Positions 9,840 to 21,878 of a stretch of DNA of 36,133 nucleotides are shown here, in pieces. The DNA lies in contig MU130299.1 of NCBI GenBank assembly GCA_015039465.1, positions 987,948-1,024,080 of the forward strand, given 5' to 3'. Both the position numbers and the translations under genes were made by a program. Below the pieces are notes generated by a model that was not told the DNA's origin, did no database searches, and saw only the letters and a program-made list of their open reading frames with translations. The DNA comes from Phlegmacium glaucopus (taxonomy: Eukaryota; Basidiomycota; Agaricomycetes; Agaricales; Cortinariaceae). Positions within the stretch are counted from its first letter, which is position 1, and every line of letters starts with the position of its first letter.

Positions 9840-10980
9840 TCATCAACTTATTTCTATTCAATAGATTCTAACACTGACAAACTTACGGTAGGTTTGAAAT
9901 GTCGCTTTTCTGATGATTAACACACCGATCAACCCTACCAATGGTACCATCTCCACTTCATCAATATTCGGCGGAAGATGAACAATCCTGAACAGATTTT
10001 GGAGACGACGAGATGTGTTGTTATCGATTGTTGCTTTGAGTTGGACTGACCTTTCCCTACTCTCTAACATGTTTTGAAGGCCTTTTATGACTTGGTGTAT
10101 GGTAAAGGAGTGTAAAAAGAAGATGGGTGGGAGAGGGGATACTGAAGACAATGAAATATACTAAGGTTGTATGGCTGTCCTGGTAGGTGTAAAAAACTGC
10201 CATCACACAAGTGGTCGGCCTGCGATTAAACGCAGTAGGTTACTGTAGGCGTGTAAATGTGAATTTGACTTGACCTTTTGTGGTCAATCTTTCTGCGCAT
10301 ATGTAGTGTACCATCGTCTGGTAGGTGTGAGTCTAAAAGGGCAGTAAATAAGAATGGTCTAAGTGTGATTCAAAAGTGAGATTCCGAGTTCTCAGTATTG
10401 TCTTTACAACCTGAGCCCCGGGTTGGCTTCTAAATACTCGGATCTCGGACTTTGAACTAACTTTATTTCACACTCAGCCTTGGCTGCTCGTTGAACCAGG
10501 GTCTGTTGGCCATCTTTCCACCAAATCTCTCGAAACTAACAGGCGTCTCGATTGGACCCCATCCGCCCACGACTGCATGTCCCTGGATCATCTTTACATA
10601 AATTAAAGGTCATGACGTTACAAGGGATATGCGGATAAGTTAATATCGTAAGATTATCTGTTCGATCTTGATCTGACAGAACTCGGACTGTCGTGATGAA
10701 CGCAATGGCCCACTCAAACCAGTGAATAGACAGCGGTGCGCATCGATTTCATGTTCATGTTCGATCAGACATACCGTGGGCTCCTAAATGCACCCCTCAT
10801 GTGAGTCATGTCAGAGGGCTTATGGCATTGTACGCTTGGAGTCTCTTTCAAAATACCTGTTTGGGTTTATCATGCATATGTCGATTCTCTGATTTCATCA
10901 TAGCTACTGCTACTGTGTCTTCATAGATCGATAAGTTACATCGTCTTCAGCACCTCCTTTCCATTGACATCTTTGGTATG
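9840..10980. repeat. Q and P intergenic blocks, second copy
   Basis: 9840-10180 matches Q and 10400-10980 matches P of the first interval. In Q the minus strand stays open for 97 codons (10151-9858), but the reading is not kept in the other copies. In P the donor of the proposed minus-strand intron is altered (GATCAAGATCG instead of GATCAAGTGTCG). Confidence 0.5.
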
Positions 10981-11120
10981 TGCTCGCGTCGCCTGTCCAA
11001 ATTTGATCTGAACTCACCGCACTTTTATTTTAGTACTGGTTCAAATAATACTATAATGGGAACGCGACATAATGACTGCTACCTACCACTACATGACTCT
11101 TTTCGAAGCCACCTTACAGA

Positions 11121-11445
11121 ATGTCCCAACACCCAACATCGACCAGGCCGTGTGAAGCGCTTCAAAGCTTCCTCCAACGGCTTCTACGCATCACAACAAT
11201 AGACAAGCCGCATCTTCTTAGGTACTTTCACAGGCACAGATAAACCTCTCAACATAATCCTCATAAACACTGAAGACTACCGTATCTCTCAAGGCCCAGG
11301 GCAGAGGGTGGAGCTCAGTGAGAATGGAAGATATGTCGGGCAAGTGTTGTTGCCGTGGAAGACGATCGTAAGAGTCGAAGTCTACGAGAGAAATAATGCG
11401 ATGGAGATGGAGAGGCGGGATAGAGGCGATAATATTTATTTGTAG
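11121..11445 (+). pseudogene. Sm-like (Naa38 type) pseudogene, copy 3
   Basis: Nearly complete. A single extra base in the IDN-R codons (ATAGACAAGCCGC against ATAGACAACCGC) shifts the frame at about residue 29. After that the Sm1 and Sm2 codons are intact in the shifted frame down to the conserved stop. It is the least damaged of the broken copies, so the one-base lesion is worth confirming in reads. Confidence 0.75.
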
Positions 11446-11804
11446 GAAAGGTGAGCTTTGAGATAGACATCGCCTTTCTTCGTGGTATGCGGCTGATTCT
11501 AAGATTCTTGCCCTTTGAAGTTTCAAACATTCAACGCGTATGACAAGCATTCCGAAAGATTTGTTAAATATACGCTTCACTTTCTTGAACTTTGACTCTC
11601 GGTAACAGGCGACGAGGAAACCTTGGCTCCAGTCTTCACTCAATAATCAAACACAAAGCCTTAGGCTTCAATATTATCTCTCCTTGAGGCAGACGCCGAT
11701 ACTATTTCGAACCCCTGTCCGATATTTCATATCTGGCCTCCCATTTACTTGACGTGGAGGCCCCAGGTCCGTGGTAGTGCGTCAAACCATCATTTCGCGT
11801 ACGC

Positions 11805-12629
11805 CTATGCGATTGCATACAAAAGGTGCTTTGGAAGCTGGTCGACTTCTACAAGACTCTACTTCATACGTCAAATCACTAGAACTCCATCCAACCCTGT
11901 CAATGTAATCTTCCAATCGCAACCATAGAAGGTGCTATTGTGACCTGAGATGCTCAGCTCGTAAATCTAGATGTTCTTCCTACGAAATTCAAAGCTCTTA
12001 CCGAAATTGTTGAAGATTGGCCGTGGGTTTGATCGTTCGCAGTATGCTATTGATTATATTGACGGCTCAGATCTAGGAATTGGCCGCGAAATCGTCGAAT
12101 GCTCTCTGGCTTACTGCAACTGTGCTGGATCCAACTCTATGCCGCATTGCTATAAGATAGAAAAAAGTCCGCCAGCTCTAAAATTCCTTTCTTAAGCTGA
12201 TTGCTTGGCCTCATGCGACTATCTACCAATTCCTCAACAATCTGGTGACAAGAAAATGTCGTGGCGCTCGCTCATCTATACAGCTACCCTCTCAACGCAT
12301 GCCGTGGGTAGCTGTTGAAGGGGATGAGACACGAATTCGGCCATCCAAGGATCAAGCGTGAACGCAGAAGTTTAGATAACTTCCTGTAGGGTGTCGACAT
12401 GGATCTACGCGATGATTCAAATGCTATGAAGGTATTTCAGTATTGTTGTTCAGTCTTACTGCACTTCGTTTGATAGCCTCCTTTTTTTTTAGGTCTTATA
12501 CTCAAATCTTATCTTCACAAGAGTGGCCTTATCAAGATGTTAAAAGATCTATCTAGTTTCTATACTCACGGACAACAGCCAATGTCGATTCTACCACCTT
12601 TTCCAAGTCTTTCGAATTGGGTTTGACAG
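11805..12629 (+). pseudogene. Gene X remnant, copy 3
   Basis: The ATG of the MGGAI exon is mutated (ATAGAAGG), and the exon carrying LDDFL has TAG where intact copies have GAA. This nonsense change is shared with the copies near 22090 and 25270. The last exon, following a T-rich acceptor around 12491, has lost the bases for RTLGGD but keeps the stop after SLSNWV. No function is recognised. Confidence 0.45.
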
Positions 12630-12939
12630 GTCTCGATTCTTTATACACTCAGCTTTATAATAAAAGCAAGTCTGCACATTCTCTTGGTATCATTGTGTAC
12701 CTCAACTTATAATGTTTTCAAGGGACAAGGCGACTCTGATTGCCGGCCATCTGGGTGATTAAATTCCCACTTACGGCGCTGCTTTTCCTTCATGATAACG
12801 GTTTCCTGTGGTTCTCCGTTCATGGACCATATGGAGGCTCTTTTATATAGACAGTATTCAAAGCTTATAAGATTATTTCTGCAATTAATTGCTCTCATCC
12901 CATCTGCCTGTACCTGGTAACTCGTACCTTTCCTGCAGA
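12530..12939 (+). promoter_or_regulatory. DyP upstream region, duplicated with the fragment
   Basis: The roughly 400 bp before the DyP ATG is kept closely in three places (12530-12939, 22270-22645, 25450-25839), including a TTTATAATAA TATA-like box. In the middle copy the promoter outlives the gene. A minus-strand frame of 79-80 codons crosses it in two copies, but I do not consider it a gene. Confidence 0.4.
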
Positions 12940-13432
12940 ATGACATCCAAAGACACTTCGCCTTCTACCTCCCGTTCAGACTAACGATATCGATCTAAGC
13001 AACGTCCAAGGGGATATCCTGTCAGGTTCTAGCCACTTCCTTTTATTCAACTCTTTCCGGTACTCATTTTAAATTTACTAGTAGGACTTCCGAAAAGACA
13101 TAAACTTGTGTATTTCTTCAAGGCCACAAACGCTATTCATTTCATCCAGAATTTGCGCCACTTCATCTCTCTTATTAAAACTGCGGCTCAAGTGATTAAC
13201 TATCGTGATGTCATTGACAGATAGAAACGCGCCGATGACGGAAACTTCATCTCATTCCTGTGTTTGTTTTGGGTGAATATCTTGTTTTCTCATTTTGGTT
13301 TCAAGAAGGACTTTGATATATAATCACGTCATGATGAAATCATCCAGTTGGGAATCAATGAATAGTCTGCGGAGGAGTGATGCCGTACTTGATGAACATT
13401 TGGATTCGACGAAAGAAGTCCAATCCAGTTGT
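12940..13432 (+). pseudogene. Dye-decolorising peroxidase (DyP) 5' fragment
   Basis: The codons for DIDLSNVQGDILSG, then a 59-nt intron (13026-13084, G|GTTCTAG...TAG|GA), then LPKRHKLVYFFKATNAIHF...LIKTAAQ match the N-terminal ferredoxin-like region of fungal DyP-type heme peroxidases (consensus LxxIQGDILxGLPK...FFF). Farther on, VINYRDVID and VNILFSHFGFKK match the segment ending in the family's VNIAFS motif. DyPs are extracellular or intracellular heme enzymes of about 500 residues oxidising dyes and phenolics. Here only about the first 120 codons exist, and the heme-binding Asp/His region is missing. An ATG at 12940 starts MTSKDTSPSTSRSD and then hits a stop: the DyP frame lies one base off, the same in the copy at 25840. 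Dead fragment. Confidence 0.7.
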
Positions 13433-14100
13433 TGACCTAGCAGCCGGATAATGACACGGTTGTTGCATTGAATCAGATAGAAGACAAGTGAGTTGTTGAG
13501 TCGTTTTCATTTCATTTCGACATCAACTGATCTCTATTCAATAGCAATGACCTATCTATGGTAGGATTGCAATGTCACTTCTCTGATGGATTAACCAACA
13601 CTAATATCTCGACCCCATAAATATTTGGGTGGTGGTGAACGATGCTGAACAGATGCTGCAGATGAGGTGAGGTTGTAATCTATCGTTACTTTGAGTAGAA
13701 CTGATTTTTCCCAACGCTCTAACATATTTTGATGGCCTTTTACGACTGGGTAATTGTAAAAAGAATTAAAGAAATGGAAGAGAAAATGCTGAAGACAATG
13801 GAGCGAGTATTGGAAGACGAAATGTGAATATGAAATCATATCAATGAAATATACTAAATCCTGCTGGGTGCAAAAACGTGAACGCATCATCACACAAGCG
13901 GTGGGTCAAGTAGCCTATGTGAGACGGGTATGAGATGAGGGTAGTAGGTTGATGGATAATCAAGAGGGGAGAAGTAAGAAATAAACTGCGGTGTAAGGTG
14001 GAATAAGGTGCCGAGCGCTCGCTACGGATGTTTTCGACCACGACCACAGTTTATTCATATGTGCCATATCTACAAGTCTAGTGCATGCTGCGTCTGAAAT
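13432..14100. repeat. Q-like block between DyP fragment and 7TM gene C
   Basis: No gene is supported. 13490-13800 resembles the Q block. 13800-14090 resembles the sequence just downstream of the other 7TM genes (also at 19140-19430 and 26690-26920). The same order occurs at 26330-26920. Confidence 0.45.
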
Positions 14101-14108
14101 CTATGTGA

Positions 14109-14280
14109 TCATCTATCTACCATCTCAATATCGTCACTTTGTTGAACGCCAATATCATGGTCTCTATCCACAATACCGACATCTCCCGTTTCCGCTACCA
14201 TCTCAATATCGTCACTTTGTCGAACGCCAATATCATTGTCTCTATTCACAATACCGACATCTTCCGTCTCCGTTTCCGAT
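14109..14280 (-). repeat. Two-copy 78-bp tandem repeat in the 7TM tail
   Basis: A 26-codon unit (DVGIVxRDxDIGVxQSDDIEMVAETG pattern with substitutions) occurs twice in copy C and twice in copy E (26929-27090), once in A, B and D. It encodes a very acidic, presumably cytoplasmic, C-terminal tail. Confidence 0.75.
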
Positions 14281-15446
14281 ATTGAATTTGGATTGTTGGC
14301 CGCAAAGTGCAAACTCCCAATGGAGGATTCTATCACGGGTTCCTTATCGTGGAAGGACAATCCCATGGAGACCCGCACCAGGATGATTGTAGGTATTATG
14401 CCCTAGGCAGACCCATGTTATCAGTAAAATAAGAAGTAGCAGTGATGATATTGTAATCACATTGAGCATTTGGTGGATATAAATGATGATACCAAAAGCG
14501 TTGAGGCCACTGGCAGCGTCTGTCGTTGTAAAAGGGCTAACCACGAGCCGAGCCAATTGGATTGAAAACAATGCCATGCCAGATTCAATTACGATGAATA
14601 TGACAGTCCGAATTTTGCTCTCCCCAGTGGCGCCCAAACTTTGGTCGTCCGAGGCAGACCTGATTTCATGGTACACCTTGAAGATCTTGAACAAAATTAA
14701 GCATGTTACCAGAGCATTCACGGTCATGGACATGACGATGCCTGCCAGGGCCATCCAATACCCCCATTCAGGTTCTAGTATAACTCGCCCTGAGAGGATG
14801 TAGCCCGAGCTGTTGGATACTAGCCACATAACTAGAGGCAATGAATTTAAATTGGCCAGTCAAATAAGATAGGTTGACTGACCTAAGTATACAAATGCTA
14901 AGATTGAAGGAAGGATCACAACACGGATATTGCGACCCCACACAATCCAGCAACGGTAGATCTTTAAGATTTGCATGAATAAAATAAGTGATAGATATAG
15001 TAGTTTATACATACTAGCATAGACTGAGCTATAAAATCGCAGCAACCAAATGCTGTGCCTTGAATAAAATTAAGGTGGAGAAATGCTGTCGGATTCCCCT
15101 GCAACTGCACAACTAAAAGCGTAAGGAAAAAATGTTATCGTCACTGATGGAATTGTTACTAACTGCATATATGAAAATTGCTATATCAGCCATAACGGTA
15201 ACGCCAGATAGAACGTATAGAACACAGAGGGCATAGAAAAGGATATTTTTCCTCTTGTCGGTGTCAATGCCTTTGTTCGATGTTCCTTGTAAATACATCG
15301 CAAATATGCCAGAATAAAGTCCTGGGACAGATTAATATTCTACTTCTTTAGCAGGGATTGTGCAAGTTGTAGAAAAATATCTTACCGTAAAGAAAGCCTT
15401 CGAGACATGTTCCAATGAAAAAAAAGTTTTCACCAGTTAGCTTCAT
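14109..15446 (-). CDS. Seven-TM integral membrane protein, copy C (350 aa)
   Basis: Six exons in frame: 15446-15386, 15321-15164, 15104-15015, 14961-14883, 14831-14461, 14402-14109, with introns of 64, 59, 53, 51 and 58 nt. Same topology and signatures as copy A. It differs in the first loop (LQGNPTAFLHLNF), in the loop between TM4 and TM5 (SNSSGYILSGRVILEPEWGYW) and in the length of its tail. The acidic tail unit DVGIVNRDNDIGVRQSDDIE is present twice, adding 26 residues relative to copies B and D. The TATA box is altered (TTTATACA on the plus strand). The start ATG is in the same position as in A, B, D and E. No disruption was found. Function unknown. Confidence 0.82.
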
Positions 15447-15449
15447 GAC

Positions 15450-16850
15450 TTTGTGTCTGTTGCAATGACCTACTGCGTCTCTGACGCTTGCTTTATACAA
15501 GATTCTAGTATCTATATCAAATACAGTCACTGAGATGACGCTGGACGTTCGTGATGATCTTAACAATCTATTGCCAGTGTTATAATCATAATCAGATTTT
15601 CGGTCGGGTAGGAATGTGTTACCACTAACTAGTTTGAGGCAGAACATGGTCATGCAACCGGGTACCATGGGTAACCGAGTTTTTTAAGGTAAGCCCGGCC
15701 TCACTACTAGTAGCTTCCATCATTGATATCTGTCACCAAAAGGACGATCAAAGTGATTATCCAGTGGTTGATATAGCAGCTAGATGACAACACGATTGTT
15801 GCATTGGATCTAGCACACGAAAAGTGGGTTAGTGCCTCGTTTTCTTTTCTTTTCGGCAACAACTCACCTCCATTCCACCTCCATTCAATGGATTCAAACA
15901 CTGACAAACCTATGGTAGGTTTCAGATGTCGCCTTTCTGATAATTAACACGCCGATCAACACTACCATGTCCACCTCTACGCGGCTATGACTGCCCTGCT
16001 AGGTGTAACAAGGTGCCATCCCACAAGCCGTGGGTCTACAATTAAACGTAGTAAGTTACTGTATGCGTGTTGATGTGAATTTGGCCTGACCTTTTGTGTT
16101 CAATCTTTCCGCGTATATGTAGTGCACCATCTTCTTGTAGGTGTGAGTTGAAGGAGGTAAGTAAGAAACCAGTGAGAGTCCAAGTTCTCAGTATCGAGAA
16201 CTTCTGTCTTTACTACCCCCCAAATCGAACAAGTTGACAGCTCTTCGTGCGGTTGGCTGAATAGCCCTCGGCGGACATTGCACTAATTTTATTTCAAACT
16301 CAGCGGAAGTGCCGATCGGCGGCGATATTTGCTCGATGAAAGGGGTCCATCACGCGTCACGCGTCATCCACAGCTTGTCCACAGCCCAAGGTTAGAAAGC
16401 TTCCAGTGGAGCACAAGCGACACCCATCCGCCCACAACTGCATGTCCCTGGATCAGCTAAAAGTCATGGCGTTACAAGGGATATGCGGATAAGTTAATAA
16501 TATCGTAAGATATCTATTCGACACCTGACCTGAAAGAACTCGGATCTGCCGTGCTGAACGCAATGGCCCACTCAAACCAGTGAATAGAGAACGGTGCGCA
16601 CCCATTTGATGTTCAGACATGGACTCGTAATTGCACCCACCCCTCTTGTCAGAGGCTTATGGGCCATGGCATTGTACGCTCGCAATCCTTTTCATGGTAG
16701 CTGTGTTTGATCTATCACTGTGCATATGTTTATTTTCTCGTTTCTTTCTTTCATGATAAACGTCATCGCTACTACTAGTGTCTTAATAGATCGACAAGTT
16801 ACATTGTCTTCCAAACCTTCTTTCCACTGGCATCTTTGGTATGTGCTCAC
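15450..16850. repeat. 7TM C promoter region, partial Q and P blocks
   Basis: 15450-15700 is the upstream region shared by the 7TM genes. 15840-16000 is a shortened Q. 16020-16280 is shared with the stretch before P elsewhere, and 16290-16850 is P. In P, 16340-16380 holds a GCGTCACGCGTC duplication not seen in sister copies. No intact gene. Confidence 0.45.
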
Positions 16851-16904
16851 GTCGCTTGTCCAAATTTGATCTGAACTCGCCGCATTTTATTTTAGTACTG
16901 GGAA

Positions 16905-17233
16905 CGTGACAACACCCGACACCCCAACGCCCCGTGAAGTACTTCAAATCTTCCTCCAACAGTGCCTATGCATCACAACGATAAGCAACCACATCTTTTT
17001 AGGTACCTTCACAGGCGCAGATAAACCTTCTCAACATAATCCTCATAAACACTGAAGAATACCGTATCTCTCAAGGTCCAGGGCAAACGGTGAAGCTCAA
17101 TAAGAATGGGAGATATGACGGGCACTGGCAGGTGTTGTTGTCGTGGAAGATGATCGTAAAGGTCGGACTGTACGAGTGGAACACTGCGACGGAGAAGGAG
17201 AGGCAGGATAGAGACGATAATATCTATTTGTAG
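16905..17233 (+). pseudogene. Sm-like (Naa38 type) pseudogene, copy 4
   Basis: The start codon and 5' flank are deleted: the sequence passes from the GGGAACGTGACA upstream motif into ACACCCGACACC, already inside the coding region. An extra base at AAACCTTCTCAAC shifts the frame in Sm1, and added bases sit near GGGCACTGGCAG in Sm2. The terminal stop survives. Confidence 0.75.
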
Positions 17234-17505
17234 GCAGGGTGAGCTTTGAGATAGAGGTCCGCCTTTCTTCGTGGTATGCGACTGATTCTGATATTGTTGA
17301 ACTATGAAGTTTCAAACGTTCAACGTTCAACACATATGACAAGCGTTCTATATTAAGTATACGCTTCACTGTCGTGAACTTTGACTCTCGGGTAACATGC
17401 GGAAAGGAAACCTTGGATCCAATCCTCAGTCAATAATCAAAAAACAAAGCCTTCAATATCATCCCTCCTGGATGCGGACGCCGATACTATTTTGAACCTC
17501 TGTCC

Positions 17506-18510
17506 GTGGATATTCCATATCTGGCCTCCCAGTTACTAACGTGGAGGCTCCAAGTCCATGGTTGCGTCAAATCATCGTTTCACATACGCCTATGCGATTT
17601 GCATACCAAAGGCGCTTTGGAAGCTCGTCGATTTCTACAAGAATCTACTTTATACGTCAAATCACTAGAACTCCATCCTACCCTGTCAATTTAATTTTCC
17701 AATCACAACCATGGGAGGCGCTATTGTGACCTTAGATGTTCAGCTTGTCAATCTAGCTGTTCTTCCTACGAAATTCAAAGCTCTCACCGAAATCGTTGAA
17801 GATTGCCTGCTATGTAGGTTGGGTTGAACTTTCATTCATTATTTGATCCAGTTACTAATGGTTTCACCAGTCTCTTTTGGCTTCATTACACCTTATGTAC
17901 ATGCAGTTCCGTAATCTTCAAGCTTCAACAGCCAGCCGTCGACGATGACATTCATGACATGTACGTGGGTTTGACCGTTCATAACACGCTATTGATTATA
18001 TTGACGACTCGGATCTAAGAATTGGCCATGCAGTCGTCGAATACTCTCTGGCGTACCGCATCTATGTGGATCCAGCTCTTTGCACCGCACTGCTATAGGG
18101 TACAAGAAAAGTCCGCCAACTCTAAAATTCCTTCCTTAAGCCCATTGCTTGGCCTCACGGCGGCGACTATCCCCCAGTCCCTCAAGAATCTGGTGACAAG
18201 AAAATGTGGTGGCGCTCATCTATACAGCTATCGTATCGGCGCATGCCGTAGGTATCTGTTGAAGGAGACGAGACACGAATTCCTCTATCCAAGGATATTA
18301 AGCGTGAACGCGGAGGGTTCGGATGACTCCTTGGAAGGCGAGGACGTGGATCTGCGCGATGATTCGAGGACTATGAAGGTATTTCGGTATTCTGTTGTAA
18401 TTCATTTGATAACCTTCATTTTTTTTCAGACTCGGTATATGGTAAGGGAGTCTAAAAAGAAAGTGGGTGGGAGAGAAGATGCCGAAGAAAATCAAGTGAG
18501 TATTTGAAGA
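17506..18510 (+). pseudogene. Gene X remnant, copy 4 (longest open pieces)
   Basis: Three frames remain readable: 17506-17694 containing KGALEARRFLQESTLYVKSL; an exon starting at the ATG at 17711 (MGGAIVTLDVQLVN...LPTKFKALTEIVED); and 18022-18507 containing SLKNLVTRKCGGAHLYSYRI and LEGEDVDLRDDSRTMK. The T-rich acceptor after TMK (about 18418-18428) is followed not by the usual last exon but by TRYMVRESKKK, which elsewhere lies beside Q. So either this is a recombinant 3' end or the gene has alternative last exons. Not assigned to a known family. Confidence 0.4.
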
Positions 18511-18879
18511 CGAAGATCAATTATGAAATATACTAAGGTCATAGGTGTAAAAACGTGCCATCACACGCGGCCAAGCGGCGGGTCTACGATTAAACGTGGT
18601 AAGTTACTGTATGCGTGTTAATGTGAATTTGACCTGACCTTTTGTGTTCAATCTTTCAGCATATATGTAGTGCACCATCGTTTTGTAGGTGTGAGTTGAA
18701 GAGGTACGCAAGAATGGTCTGAGTGTAATTCAACGAATAAGACAGCGGTGAGTTTATGTTGACAAGGAGATATTGGGTTAAGTACCTTTCTACCTGCATC
18801 ACTGACAGCCACGCGCTTCTTTACAGCCCTTGTCACCTTCATCAGCCGCAACACCCAGCCTTCTCTATCTCATTTTAGT

Positions 18880-19135
18880 CTATCGTGATGTCATTGACCG
18901 ACACAAACGCGCGGACGACGGAAATTTTATCTCATTCCCCCCTTTGTTTGAATCGATATCGTGTTTTCTCATTTTGGTTTTAATAAGGTTCGTTCGTGGT
19001 CTTATGTGTGAGATTTTATATAATATCATCATGATAAAATCATCCAGTCGGGAATCGATGAATATCCTGCGGAGGAGTGATGCCGTACTTGATGAACCTG
19101 TGAATTCGACGAAAGACGTCCAATGCAATTGTTGA
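18880..19135 (+). pseudogene. DyP peroxidase internal scrap
   Basis: Reads YRDVIDRHKRADDGNFISF and then a decayed VNIxFS-like region, corresponding to codons about 60-120 of the DyP fragment at 12940. The start, first exon and intron are missing here. The sequence just before it (18650-18880) comes from the pre-P stretch, then a short unique segment. Confidence 0.5.
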
Positions 19136-19436
19136 CGTAGCAGGCAAAGACAAAATGTAAATATGAAATATACCAAGCTCGGTGGCTGTCTTGCTAGGTG
19201 CAAAATTGTGAGCACAACCATCACACAAACAGTGGGTCAAGTAGCTAGGTGAGAATGGTATACGACGGGGTAGTAGTTGATGGATAACAAAGGGGGAGGA
19301 ATAGCAAATAGACTGCAGTGTATGGTGAAAGAAGGTGCCGAGCGCTCGTTATGGATATTTTCGACCACGACCACAGCTTATGCGTATGTGCCATATCTAG
19401 AAGTCTAGTGCATGCTGCCTATGGGACTCTATGTGA

Positions 19437-20693
19437 TCATATATCTACCATCTCGATATCGTCACTTTGTCGATCGCCAATATCATCGTGTCTATTCACA
19501 ATACCGACATCTTCCGTTTTCGTACCCGATATTGAATTTGGATTGTTGGCCACAAAGTGCAAACTCCCAATGGTAGATGCTATCATGGATTCCTGATCGT
19601 GGAAGGACAATCCCATAGACACCCGCACCAGGATGATTGTAGGTGTTATACCCTAGACAAACCCATGTTATCAGTAAAATAAGAAGTAGCAGTGACTGAT
19701 GTTGTAATCACATTGAGCATTTGGTGGATAGGAACGATGATATCAAAGGCTTGACCGCCAGCGTCCGTCATTATAAAAATGGTAGCCATGAGACGAGCCA
19801 ATTGGATTGAAAACAATGCCATGCCAGATTCAATTACTATGAAAATGACAGTCCGAATTTTGCTCCCACCAGTGAAGCCCAAAATTTGGTCGTGTGAAGC
19901 AGACTTGATTTCACGGTACACCTTGAAGATCTTGAACACAATTAAGAATGTCACAAGAGCATTCACGGTCATGGACATAGCGACGCCTGCCAGGGTCATC
20001 CAATGCCCCCAGTCAGGTTCTAAAATGCGGCCTGAGAGAATGTAGCTTGAGCTGTCACCTGCTAGCCAGATAACTAGAGGCAATGATTTGAAATTGGCGA
20101 GTCAAATAAGATAGGTTGACTGACCTAGGAATACAAATGCTAAGATTGAAGGAAAGATCACGACACGGATATTGCAACCCCACACAATCCAGCAACGGTA
20201 GATCTTTAAGATTTGCATGAATAAAAATAAATGATAGGCATAGTTGTCCACACATACTAGGATGGATTGAGCTACGAAATCGGAGCAACCAGTTACTGTG
20301 CCTTGAATAAGGCTCATGAGGAGTACTGCCGTTGAATTCCAAGGAGCCTTGACCTGCATAATTGAAAGCATAACAAAAAAAGGTTATCGTTACCGATGGA
20401 ATTGTTACTAACTTGATACAAGAAAGTTGTTATATCAAGCACAACGGCAATAACAGATAGAACATAGAGAGCACAGAGAGCATAGTAAATGATACGTTTC
20501 TTCTTGTCGGTGCCTTTGTTCGATGTTCCTTGCAAATACATGGCGAATATGCCAGAATAGAGTCCTGGGATGGCAAGTTAATATTATACTTCTTTAGCAG
20601 GGGCCGTGCAAGCTGTAGAAAATATATCTTACCGTAGAGGAAGCATTCGAGGTATTGTCCAATTAAAATAAAGTCTGCAGCAGTTAGCTTCAT
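19437..20693 (-). CDS. Seven-TM integral membrane protein, copy D (321 aa)
   Basis: Six exons in frame: 20693-20633, 20564-20413, 20353-20258, 20203-20125, 20073-19712, 19652-19437, with introns of 68, 59, 54, 51 and 59 nt. Starts MKLTAADFILIGQYLECFLY. Same seven hydrophobic segments and family motifs as copy A. The first loop reads VKAPWNSTAVLLMSL and the TM4-TM5 loop GDSSSYILSGRILEPDWGHW. The tail has one acidic unit and ends SDDIEMVDI. The TATA box is weakened (TTTATATC on the plus strand). No lesion seen. Confidence 0.82.
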
Positions 20694-20699
20694 GACTTT

Positions 20700-21780
20700 G
20701 TGTCTGTTGTAGTGACCTATTGCACCTCTGACCATTGCTTTATATCAAATACAGTCACTGAGATAATGCGGGAAGTCCGTGATGATCTTAACAATCTGTT
20801 ATAATCATAATTAGACTTTTCGATCAGGTAGGAATGTGTTACCACTAACTAGTTTCAGGCTATGCAACCTGTTACCTTGGGTAGCGGTTTTTTTAAGGTA
20901 TGCCAAGCCTCACTACTAGTAGCTTCCATCATTGATATCTGTCACCAAAAAGATGGATTTTGTTTTCTTCAACAACTTACCCTCTAGTCAATAGCCTTCT
21001 AACACCAACAAACCTATAGTAGCTTTAGTGTCGCTTTTCTGATGATTAAAACACTGACCAACGATACCAATGGTACTATCTCCACTTCATCAATATTCGG
21101 CGGAAGAGATAAGGTTATTATCGGTTGTTGCTTTGAGTTGGACTGATTTTTCCCTACTCGCCCGAATCGGCCCGATCAACAAGGGTCTGTTCCGCCATCT
21201 TTCATTCCACCACATCTCTCAAAACTAACAGGTGTCATATACAGAGCGCTAGGAGTAGTCATAAAGCTTTCAGTCGATTGGAGGAGCACAAGCGACACCC
21301 ATTCGCCCACAACTGCATGTCCCTGTATCAGCTTCAAAATAAAAGTCATGGCGTTACAAAGGATATGCGTACAAGTTAATAGGTATCGTAGTAAGATATC
21401 TGTTTGACACTTGATCTAGCAGTACTCGGATCTGCCGTGCTTAGCGCAATGACCCACTCAAACTAGTGAATAGACAGCGGTGCGCATCGATTTCATGTTC
21501 ATGTTCGATCAGACTCCTAAATGTACCCCTCATGTCAGAGGCTTATAGCATTGTACGCTCAGAATCTTTGTCAACATCCCTTTTTGGTTTATCATGCATA
21601 TTTTGATTCTCTGGTTTCATCGTAGCTACTGCTACTAGTGTCTTCATAGATCAACAAGTTACATCGTCTTCAGCACCTTATTTCCATTCGCAGCTTTGGT
21701 ATGTGCTCGCGTCGCCTGTCCAAATTTGAATCTGTACTCGCAGTATTTTATTTTAGTATATACTAGTTCAAATATTATCA
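20700..21780. repeat. 7TM D promoter region, Q and P blocks
   Basis: 20700-20960 is the shared 7TM upstream region with the inverted repeat at 20871-20884. 20980-21160 is a Q piece, joined abruptly at about 21160-21180 to P (21180-21780), so the usual Q-P spacer is missing. Confidence 0.45.
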
Positions 21781-21878
21781 TAATGGGAACGACTGCTGGG
21801 CACCACTACATGATTCCCTTCGAAGCCACCTTACCCACCCAACATCCACCACGCCGCGTGAAGCGCTTCAAAGCTTCC
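21781..21878 (+). pseudogene. Sm-like gene 5' stub, copy 5a
   Basis: Only the upstream motif and about 45 bp of coding sequence (REALQS-equivalent codons, ending AGCTTCCAG) remain. The ATG codons are deleted. The next base continues inside gene X, so a deletion removed the rest of the Sm-like gene and the first X exons. Confidence 0.6.

Noticed and set aside
11218..11643. 141-codon open frame on the minus strand, with a close twin at 24396-23971
   Set aside because: Both are antisense to Sm-like copies, conserved only because the copies are recent; the reading is lost in other copies and has no recognisable domain.
12707..12946. 79-codon minus-strand frame, similar at 25850-25608
   Set aside because: It overlaps the conserved DyP upstream region; similarity follows from the duplication and no domain is visible.
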